64,000 bases of DNA. Source: Thermocaproicibacter sp002410755. GTDB lineage: Bacteria > Bacillota > Clostridia > Oscillospirales > Acutalibacteraceae. The stretch spans positions 1 through 64,000 of the forward strand of contig DAITDU010000004.1 in the NCBI GenBank assembly GCA_036839715.1. The letters run 5' to 3'. Below, one piece after another: positions 42,334-49,432 of this stretch (positions are counted from its first letter, which is position 1; each line of letters begins with the position of its first letter). The notes under the pieces were generated by a model. The model was not told the DNA's origin and did no database searches. It saw only the letters and a list, made by a program, of their open reading frames with translations. The position numbers were made by a program, and so were the translations under genes.

Positions 42334-43479
42334 TTACAGTTCTTCCCACGGGATATTTTGCAGGGCATCGCAGGTGGATGACACTGTGAAAACCTTATCC
42401 ACTTTTTGCCGGGCGGCTTCTGCCGCAGCATGGCGCCGGACTGGATCGGAAAGGATATCCTTCAGCGCCTCCGCAATGGATTCCGGGCTGCCGTCCGGCA
42501 GGACTGTCCCATATTCCGGGCCGGAAATGAGTTCCCTGTTCCCGCCGCATGCCGTAGTAATAATATAGCAGCCGCAGGCGGCAGCTTCCAGCATAGAGGT
42601 AGACATCCCCTCACTTTGGCTCGGCAGGCAAAAAACGTCGCTCGCTTTCAGCAAAGCAAATATTTCTTTCTGGGGAAGGTTCCCCAGCACCCGTATGCGG
42701 TCACCGGACGAACACAGTTCTTTTTCCAGCGGGCCAAAACCGGCAAATGCCGCTACCGGGGCATCCGGCCCCTCCGGCAGAAGGCACACGGCTTTAGCAA
42801 GGTTCAACACACCTTTTTCCTCTACGAGGCGCCCCGTAAACAGCACCACCGGCCTCCCGGTCGGCAGATGGTAGCGTGAGCGGACAGAATTCCGGTCTAC
42901 GCCGTGAGTCTCTTTTTCGATCTGCGGCAAATCAATGAAATTGTACAGCACGCCTTTTGCGTCGATTTTAAAATGTTTCAGCCATTCACAGCCAGCATGG
43001 CTCACCGCGTAAAAAGCAGGCACCCGGCTCCGGAGAACCGACGTGATAAAATGCTCATACCATTCGCCGCAGCGGTTCCAGAACGGGCTGCCGATATTCA
43101 GGTGCCCTGCGCCATGTTCAATCAGGATAAATTTTTTATGCTGCTTATGGCAACGCAGCGCTGAGAAAAAAGAGAGCGGGTAAAACCGTGTCTGGACAAC
43201 AATACGGTCTGACCGGGCCAGAAACTTATCGAGCGTCCGGTAAAACGCCGGGCCCGCCTCTACGACAGGGAAACGTCCGCTGAGCGCAAGGAATCCGGGC
43301 ACACGGATAACCTCAATTCCGTCCTTATCGGTCTCCCGCTCCGGCAAACCGGGACGGGCACTTGTAACAACAACAGCATGTTCGCCGCGCGCTGTCAGCT
43401 CCTTTGCAAGGTTGTGCGTGTAGCGCTCAACTCCGCCGGGAACCGGCAGATACTGCGCCGTAATAAAACAATAGGTCAC
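42334..43479 (-). CDS. Family 4 glycosyltransferase
   Basis: 381 residues of GT-B fold. The N-domain opens TYCFITAQYLPVPGGVERYTHNLAKEL. The C-domain has VVLFTGRLVEEKGVLNLAKAV, SDVFCLPSQSEGMSTSMLEAAACGCYIITT with the nucleotide-sugar E-x7-E pattern, and a trailing helix. It adds a sugar from a nucleotide donor to a cell-surface glycan. The start is a GTG with GGAG 8 bases upstream. Donor and acceptor are not known. Confidence 0.9.
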   Translation of the reverse strand: MTYCFITAQYLPVPGGVERYTHNLAKELTARGEHAVVVTSARPGLPERETDKDGIEVIRVPGFLALSGRFPVVEAGPAFYRTLDKFLARSDRIVVQTRFYPLSFFSALRCHKQHKKFILIEHGAGHLNIGSPFWNRCGEWYEHFITSVLRSRVPAFYAVSHAGCEWLKHFKIDAKGVLYNFIDLPQIEKETHGVDRNSVRSRYHLPTGRPVVLFTGRLVEEKGVLNLAKAVCLLPEGPDAPVAAFAGFGPLEKELCSSGDRIRVLGNLPQKEIFALLKASDVFCLPSQSEGMSTSMLEAAACGCYIITTACGGNRELISGPEYGTVLPDGSPESIAEALKDILSDPVRRHAAAEAARQKVDKVFTVSSTCDALQNIPWEEL

Positions 43480-43537
43480 ATTTTCAGCTCCAGTTGCATA
43501 TCTTCAAGCTTCAGGTCTCTTGCTGCGTTACTTAGGT

Positions 43538-45454
43538 TTATGCCAGGTTGTTTGTGAGGATTTCCAGCAGCACAAAGAATTCCGCACAGGTTCCGCAGAA
43601 GAAAATCCGCCGGTCTGTCGGCTTTTTTGCAAGGATACGGTCCTGCCTTGCCAGCAGTAGGATAACCGGAAGAAGCGGCAGGAAATACCTTCCCTGGATG
43701 CCCTGAAACCACTTGACACCAACGAGTGTCCATGTCATTGCAGCATAGTTCACACCGGCAAACACCAGCAAAGCAACCGCCGCAAACCCCCACTTGTATT
43801 TTGGGGACAGGCGGGGAATCCGGTTATTCTCATCCTCCTGCCAGATGCATGCAAGGGCAAGCAAAATGTAAAAGAGATAAATCCAGAAATAATCGACATG
43901 GACATTGTGCCATGCAAGGCCGCTGCCGACCAGCTCACCCATTGTAACTTCCTTCGCATTTTTCAGCGTAGAAAGCGAAAGCAGGAAGAAGGAGCGGATA
44001 TGGTGGTACATATAGCCGAGCGTATAGCGGGCCTGATTGCTCTTGGAAAGATACTCTGCGGCATTGCTTCCAGTCAGCACCAGCATCAACGCACAGGAGG
44101 CAAAAAATGTACCCCAACGGTAGGCATACGCCCTTCGGGAATCCCCAAAGCGGCTCTTTGGGACAAACAGCGCAAACAGGCAGAAAAAGAGGTACACTTT
44201 GCTCGGTACAAGCAGCACGATTGACAGGGCAAAAGGCAGCCAGTCTTTCCAGCTGTAAATTTCCCCCTTTGGCTTTGCCATAAGGCGCAACCAGCAGGCA
44301 ACAACCAGATAGGCCATTGGGAACATGCCAAGGTCATAGGAAACACTGCTCCCAAGGTGCAAAGCCATTGGGGAAATCGACGCAAGTGCAAAAAAGCCTT
44401 TCCGCACCGGTGCCATCCGGATAGCAAGCGTGCACAGCAGCAGATAGACAAGGGATGCAGCAAGGCGTGCAAGGTAAAACGTGGTAATCCCATTCAGTTT
44501 AAGCAGGCGCCCCAGTGTAATGCCCAGGCCGCCTGCACAGTAAGCCGGCCCATCCCAGGAAAGCCTGCCAATCTGCTTGGTCACGAGATCTGTATCTTTT
44601 GCAGACTTTCCTACAGCGTGCCAGAGCTCCAAATAAGTTTCCTTGTCCGGCGGCTTTCCAACCCAGTAAATCTGGCTTTCCAGAGAATCAAGGTCTTCTT
44701 TCCGTGCGGTAATCATGAAGTCGGAGCAGGAATTCCCCATCAGCCTGTCCGAAATGCGGTAAGCCTGCTGATAATGGTCATATTCATCCGGCACCGACGT
44801 AATCGGGAGGGCAATTTCAAAGGCCAGGATCAGCGGCAGCCCTACCGCGGCAAAAATCCAGTGGAGCTTCGCGTGAAAGACAAACAGCATCAGGTAGGCA
44901 AGCAAAACCGCGGCACTGACACATGAAAAAAGAATCCAGTACCCTTTCATCAGGGTATAATTGTTTGATGAATAGCAAAACCCGTTCAAAGTGGCGTCCA
45001 GTTTCCCATCCTGCGTCACGTTGACATAAAAAGGCGTATATCCTTCCAGGACGAACTGGATCCGGATTGTTGCAGGCTTGTCCGGCCTCAGGCGTATTTG
45101 AAAATTGCTTAACACCGTGCAGTAGGCCTTGTCTGACAAGGCAGGATAATAAACCTTCTGCTGGGCAACAAGATGCCCATCAGAAGCGTAGGCGCTGGCA
45201 GTCAGATATCCGCTCGCCAGCCGGTCATTTTCCGGGCACCAGAGTGACACGCGACGCAGCACCGCATCATCGGCACAGTTGATTTCAATCGTCTGTCCGT
45301 TTTTGACTTCTTCTGTCTGTGTGACAGCATTGTCTGTGACTTTTACTGTGTCAATCTCATCAAAAATAGTATGGAAAAAATACCATCCGCATACCGCAAT
45401 CACCGCACAGATTAAAATGAAGACAGCGGTCTTTTTCCCTATCTGCCTTTTCAT
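43538..45454 (-). CDS. DUF2142 polytopic membrane protein
   Basis: About 638 residues. One N-terminal helix, then an extracytoplasmic beta-rich domain (about residues 35-155) and ten or so membrane segments. The segment DEYDHYQQAYRISDRLMG is typical of DUF2142, a GT-C-like group found in polysaccharide clusters. Such proteins probably transfer sugars from lipid carriers outside the membrane. ATG 45454 has AAAGGG 8 bases upstream. First gene of the glycan cassette. Confidence 0.82.
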   Translation of the reverse strand: MKRQIGKKTAVFILICAVIAVCGWYFFHTIFDEIDTVKVTDNAVTQTEEVKNGQTIEINCADDAVLRRVSLWCPENDRLASGYLTASAYASDGHLVAQQKVYYPALSDKAYCTVLSNFQIRLRPDKPATIRIQFVLEGYTPFYVNVTQDGKLDATLNGFCYSSNNYTLMKGYWILFSCVSAAVLLAYLMLFVFHAKLHWIFAAVGLPLILAFEIALPITSVPDEYDHYQQAYRISDRLMGNSCSDFMITARKEDLDSLESQIYWVGKPPDKETYLELWHAVGKSAKDTDLVTKQIGRLSWDGPAYCAGGLGITLGRLLKLNGITTFYLARLAASLVYLLLCTLAIRMAPVRKGFFALASISPMALHLGSSVSYDLGMFPMAYLVVACWLRLMAKPKGEIYSWKDWLPFALSIVLLVPSKVYLFFCLFALFVPKSRFGDSRRAYAYRWGTFFASCALMLVLTGSNAAEYLSKSNQARYTLGYMYHHIRSFFLLSLSTLKNAKEVTMGELVGSGLAWHNVHVDYFWIYLFYILLALACIWQEDENNRIPRLSPKYKWGFAAVALLVFAGVNYAAMTWTLVGVKWFQGIQGRYFLPLLPVILLLARQDRILAKKPTDRRIFFCGTCAEFFVLLEILTNNLA

Positions 45455-45593
45455 GGCAATTACCCTTTCCGTTATTTTCATCCGGGCACTGTGCCGGTAG
45501 CAGAATGTGAAACCGGTATCTGTTTTCTGCCCTGGCCCGCGCCAGTAATAAAGTCCAACTAGTATTTTATTTTTAAATTATCCATCTAGTTTA

Positions 45594-46130
45594 TCAGCGC
45601 AGGTTTGTTGGCACAACTGTTTCAGCCTGTGCTATACCAGAGTTTTGGAAAGAAACTTTAAGTTCCCGGTCTGGTACAGAAAGTGTCTCCGGAATTCCTG
45701 TTTTCCCGTTCGCCGTCAACTGAAATTCACAGCCTTTAAGACTGCCGGAAAAAGTATTCTGCCCATCTGCTGCCAATGCGCCCGGTTTTTCTGCACAGTC
45801 CAGGATGGTCACAAGCAGGGCCGGAAAAGAATCGTCCGGCAGTGCGCACGTTCCGCTTTGGGCTGAAAGGCCACAGTAAGTTGCAGTAAAGTTGCTGCCG
45901 CTCCAATACCATTTTAACCCCTTTCCGTTGCCGGAGAGAATTTCAACTGTTGCGTCCTCCTGCCCGGAACGGCAGAATTCACAGATAAATTCACCGCTTG
46001 GGCAAGTTGCATCAGCACGACAGGAAAATATAAAGTTAAGGTCTTTGGGTTCAAGCGTCTTACCGCCCGACGAACATCCAAACAGAAACAGAAAACTGAA
46101 AGCAAAGCAGAAAGCAAGAAAGCGCTTCAT
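45594..46130 (-). CDS. Lipoprotein, unknown function (YdcC position)
   Basis: 178 residues with a lipoprotein signal peptide ending in the lipobox LFGC (Cys about residue 19). The mature part is beta-rich with several cysteines (FSCRADATCPSGEFICEFC) and may be a LolA-like beta fold. It sits after acpS, as ydcC does in B. subtilis, but I cannot confirm homology. ATG 46130 has GGAGG 6 bases upstream. The product should be outside, anchored in the membrane. Confidence 0.72.
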   Translation of the reverse strand: MKRFLAFCFAFSFLFLFGCSSGGKTLEPKDLNFIFSCRADATCPSGEFICEFCRSGQEDATVEILSGNGKGLKWYWSGSNFTATYCGLSAQSGTCALPDDSFPALLVTILDCAEKPGALAADGQNTFSGSLKGCEFQLTANGKTGIPETLSVPDRELKVSFQNSGIAQAETVVPTNLR

Positions 46131-46171
46131 CAACCGCCTCCGAAGAAAGCGGAAAGCCGCTTTTCCCGCGG

Positions 46172-47410
46172 CTACCGCCCGATTTTCAGGAACAGCTCCG
46201 GAAGCATGTCAAGGAGGTCCGTCGGCAGCATGGCACTTTGCGATTTTTCCGCCGCACAGAAATCACCGGCCAGTCCATGCAGATAAACTGCACCTACTGC
46301 TGCATCGTAAGGAGCAATCCCCTGGGCAGCAAAAGAAGCTGTCATGCCCGCAAGGACATCACCGCTGCCTCCTTTTGCCATGCCGGGGTTTCCCGTAGAA
46401 TTGCGGTACAGCCTTCCGTCTGGTGCAGCGACAAGCGTTCCTGCACCTTTCAGGACAAGGATGACATGGTGCTCAGAAGAAAAGCAGCGTGCAATTTCTT
46501 CCCGGTGCGACTGCACTTCGGCGGCCGTAGTGCCCAGCAGGCGGGCCATCTCCCCTGGATGCGGCGTCAGGATCAGCGGCTCCCGGCACGTCTCCAGAGA
46601 ATATTTATGCTTTGCAACATAATTTATGCCGTCTGCGTCCACAACAACCGGCACAGTTGATTCTTTCAGGACCTGAGCGGCAACCGAAGCATTCTTTCCG
46701 AGACCACATCCGGTAAGGATAGCACTCGAACGGGAAATCGCCCCCGAAAGTACCCTTTTGTCATCCGCAGAAAGCGAACCGTCCGGAAGCGGATGAAGCA
46801 GTGTAAATACCGGTTCAGCAAGCCGCGAGGCAACAATCGGATAAATGGAAAACGGTAGTGCAGCTTCCACAAGGCCCGCGCCACACCGCAGCGCAGCGCC
46901 AATGCTCATGGCTGCGGCACCAGCCATTCCCTCACTGCCACAGACACAGAGGAGCCGGCCATAATCGCCTTTATTGCTTTCCGCCGCACGCGGCTTCAGC
47001 ATTGTGCGAAGGGTGCGCAGACCTTCACAGTCTGAAAGCGGCTCTACAGCTGGCCCCACAGCAGCAACAACAGCAGAGGCATACTCTTCCGTATGGGTTA
47101 TGCTCACGGAAAATTTTGCACCGGCTGCAAGTTTTTGTGCACTGCCGGAAAGCCTGAGGAACGGCTTCCCTGTCTTTTCCATACGGAGAAGCTGCACATC
47201 TGGAAGGCGGAACGACCAAATTCCGGTTCCCATAGCCTTTGCAAACGCTTCTTTCGCACAGAAATCAGCAGCAGCACTGGGGGCAGGGAAACCGTGCGCC
47301 GTAAGCTGGGAAAGCTCGCCGCTTCCAAATACCTTTTCGCGGAAACGCAGATTTTCCATCAGTCTGCGAATCCGTCCGATTTCAATAAGGTCAGTTCCTA
47401 CCGAAAGCAA
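46172..47410 (-). CDS. Holo-ACP synthase fused to ADP-dependent NAD(P)H-hydrate dehydratase
   Basis: About 412 residues. Residues 1-120 are AcpS: VGTDLIEIGRIRRLME, then FCAKEAFAKAMGTG and SVSITHTEEYASAVV, which put 4'-phosphopantetheine on acyl carrier protein. Residues 140-410 are the NnrD/CARKD kinase-fold dehydratase: LLCVCGSEGMAGAAAMS, LTPHPGEMARLLG, and NPGMAKGGSGDVLAGM with the catalytic GSGD. They repair hydrated NADH/NADPH. The NnrE epimerase half common in fusions is absent. TTG 47410 is chosen: AGGTGG lies 6 bases upstream and the AcpS fold begins right there. It overlaps the upstream membrane-protein gene by 20 bases. Confidence 0.88.
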   Translation of the reverse strand: MLSVGTDLIEIGRIRRLMENLRFREKVFGSGELSQLTAHGFPAPSAAADFCAKEAFAKAMGTGIWSFRLPDVQLLRMEKTGKPFLRLSGSAQKLAAGAKFSVSITHTEEYASAVVAAVGPAVEPLSDCEGLRTLRTMLKPRAAESNKGDYGRLLCVCGSEGMAGAAAMSIGAALRCGAGLVEAALPFSIYPIVASRLAEPVFTLLHPLPDGSLSADDKRVLSGAISRSSAILTGCGLGKNASVAAQVLKESTVPVVVDADGINYVAKHKYSLETCREPLILTPHPGEMARLLGTTAAEVQSHREEIARCFSSEHHVILVLKGAGTLVAAPDGRLYRNSTGNPGMAKGGSGDVLAGMTASFAAQGIAPYDAAVGAVYLHGLAGDFCAAEKSQSAMLPTDLLDMLPELFLKIGR

Positions 47411-47900
47411 CAAAAGCCACCTGCCTCGGGATAAACGGTTTAATTGCCTCCATTGTCTTTGACTCGGGGCTGAAAACGACAAGCATATTCCCGTTTTTCG
47501 TCGTATGTGCACAGAAATACCATGCATCTTTTCCACTGTCATATTCCGAGACAAAGCACGGCTTAAAATTGGGTTTCTCCTTAATAAGTTCCGGGCGGAA
47601 CTTCCCAATCTCCTCAATCTCGTGTGCATCAACGGTCAACACATGCTTGCGCTTGCTGCGGTTGATTATTTTATCAATAGTGATGCTTCCGTTTGTAACG
47701 CTGTACTCAAACTCCAAATTGCGGGAAGCAATTAGGTAATAAGCAACAAAGAAGACAGCAAGCCAGATAAAAAAAGTAAAAAGCGGAACCCGTAAGGAAA
47801 GGAAAACAATAATAATGGTGCCAATGATCGCCGCGGCAATGATGGCATAATCTTTCGGTCCATGTTTCTTTTTGACCAACTGCTCCACAAAAATGTCCAT
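47391..47900 (-). CDS. Small membrane protein, probably DUF6106-like
   Basis: 169 residues. A short amphipathic start (MDIFVEQLVKKKHGPKDY), two membrane helices (about residues 19-60), then a cytoplasmic beta-rich domain resembling a PH-like fold (TNGSITIDKIINRSKRK, MLVVFSPESKTMEAIKPFIP). From memory similar proteins in Oscillospirales are called DUF6106; no function is known. ATG 47900 has GGAGG 7 bases upstream. The end overlaps the acpS-nnrD gene, so they are coupled. Confidence 0.68.
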   Translation of the reverse strand: MDIFVEQLVKKKHGPKDYAIIAAAIIGTIIIVFLSLRVPLFTFFIWLAVFFVAYYLIASRNLEFEYSVTNGSITIDKIINRSKRKHVLTVDAHEIEEIGKFRPELIKEKPNFKPCFVSEYDSGKDAWYFCAHTTKNGNMLVVFSPESKTMEAIKPFIPRQVAFVAFGRN

Positions 47901-47973
47901 TCTGCGCCTCCGGAAAAGATTTTTTATTTTATTGCCTATACTATAAAACAAAACAGGAATTCATAATAGTTTT

Positions 47974-48002
47974 ATTTTACCATACTGTCCTCCGTTTTAC
48001 AA
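47974..48002 (-). promoter_or_regulatory. Promoter for the DUF6106-acpS/nnrD unit
   Basis: Minus strand TTGTAA (47997-48002), 17-base spacer, TAAAAT (47974-47979). Confidence 0.6.
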
Positions 48003-48058
48003 TTCAAAAAAAGCTAAACTCAATGGGGAGGCTGCCGTTTGCCTTTCCTACAAATTTC

Positions 48059-48087
48059 TTGCAATTACAGCCGCGCCGTGTTATAGT
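48059..48087 (+). promoter_or_regulatory. Promoter of the T-box pheST operon
   Basis: TTGCAA (48059-48064), 17-base spacer, TATAGT (48082-48087), placing the start of the leader near 48094. Confidence 0.7.
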
Positions 48088-48094
48088 ATAGAGG

Positions 48095-48352
48095 AATTTC
48101 ATAGGTTAAAGAAACGCTGGGAAAAAGGAAGTAGCCATTCTCCGCACCTCCGGCAGAGAGAGCATGCCACCGGCTGAGAGCATGCTGAGCAGGCTGGAAA
48201 ATGGTGAAGTTCCCTTTGGAGCGGTGCCGCTGAACATTTTTCAGTAGGCGGTGACGGTTTGCCCCGTTAAACAGCAGAAGAGTGAATCGTAGGGTGGTAC
48301 CGCGGAGAACTGAGCCTTCGCCCCTTTTTGGGGGCGAAGGCTTTTTGCTTTT
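48095..48352 (+). promoter_or_regulatory. T-box leader of pheST
   Basis: The leader carries the invariant T-box AGGGTGGTACCGCG (48291-48304), followed by a terminator AGCCTTCGCCCC/GGGGGCGAAGGCT (48313-48342) with a T-rich tail. Stem I elements lie at 48130-48240, with a candidate Phe specifier TTC at 48210-48212 in GGTGAAGTTCCC. Uncharged tRNA-Phe pairing should favour the antiterminator and let transcription reach pheS. The other 490 bases between 47901 and 48391 hold only this leader and two promoters. Confidence 0.93.
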
Positions 48353-48391
48353 TCGTATCCGACAAAGAGAAGGAGAAAGGACCGACAGAAG

Positions 48392-49417
48392 ATGGCAATG
48401 AAGGAGAAGCTGGAATCAATCCGTGAGGCTGCGGAGCACGACCTCCGGGATGCTGGCGACAGACAGGCATTGGAAAGCCTGCGGATCCGCTACCTCGGCA
48501 AAAAAGGTGAACTCACTTCTATCCTGAAAAAGATGGGTGAGCTTTCGGCAGAAGAGCGCCCTGCCATAGGAAAACTTGCAAATGAAATCCGTGCTCGCAT
48601 TGAGGCAGAACTGGCTGCACGCGCGGCAGAGCTTCAGGATGCTGAGCAAAAGAAGCGGATGGAAAAGGAAAAGATTGACGTCACCATGCCCGGGAAGCGC
48701 CATGGACTCGGCCATAAGCACCCGCTGAGCATTGAGCTTGATGAAATCAAGGAAATCTTTATCGGGCTTGGGTTTGACATTGTCAGCGGCCCGGAGGTGG
48801 AATATGACTACTATAACTTTGAGGCGCTGAATATTCCAAAAGACCATCCGTCGCGTGATACACAGGACACTTTTTATATCAATGACAAAATTCTCCTCCG
48901 CACGCAGACTTCTCCCGTGCAGGTGCGTGTGATGGAAAAGCAGAAACCGCCCATCCGCATCATTAGTCCAGGCAGGGTTTACCGCTCCGATGCGGTAGAT
49001 GCAACGCACTCCCCGCTTTTCCATCAGATTGAAGGGCTTGTTGTCGACAAGGGCATCACGTTTGCCAACCTCAAGGGGACACTGGAAATCATCATAAAGC
49101 GTATGTACGGGGAAGATTCCGTTGTCCGTTTCCGCCCGCATCATTTTCCGTTCACAGAACCTTCCGCCGAAGTAGATGTCCAGTGCTTTGCCTGCCATGG
49201 AAAAGGCTGCCGCCTCTGCAAAGGGGAAGGCTGGATTGAGCTGCTCGGCTGCGGCATGGTGCACCCAAAAGTGCTTTCAAACTGCGGCATTGACCCTGAA
49301 ATCTACAGCGGCTTCGCGTTCGGCATGGGGCTTGAGCGCCTTGTTATGCGAAAATACAGCATTGACGACATGCGCCTGTTCTATGAGAATGACACAAGAT
49401 TTCTGAAACAGTTTTAA
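48392..49417 (+). CDS. pheS: Phenylalanine--tRNA ligase alpha subunit
   Basis: 341 residues: N-terminal coiled coil (1-100), then the class II catalytic core with HPLSIELDEIKEIF, motif 2 PGRVYRSDAVDATHSPLFHQIEG, FRPHHFPFTEPSAEVDV and motif 3 FGMGLERLVMRKY. A small zinc-binding-like insert CFACHGKGCRLCKGEGW precedes the last strand. Forms the alpha2beta2 enzyme with PheT. Expression is controlled by the T-box upstream. Confidence 0.98.
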   Translation: MAMKEKLESIREAAEHDLRDAGDRQALESLRIRYLGKKGELTSILKKMGELSAEERPAIGKLANEIRARIEAELAARAAELQDAEQKKRMEKEKIDVTMPGKRHGLGHKHPLSIELDEIKEIFIGLGFDIVSGPEVEYDYYNFEALNIPKDHPSRDTQDTFYINDKILLRTQTSPVQVRVMEKQKPPIRIISPGRVYRSDAVDATHSPLFHQIEGLVVDKGITFANLKGTLEIIIKRMYGEDSVVRFRPHHFPFTEPSAEVDVQCFACHGKGCRLCKGEGWIELLGCGMVHPKVLSNCGIDPEIYSGFAFGMGLERLVMRKYSIDDMRLFYENDTRFLKQF

Positions 49418-49432
49418 GGAGGTGCGGAAATT

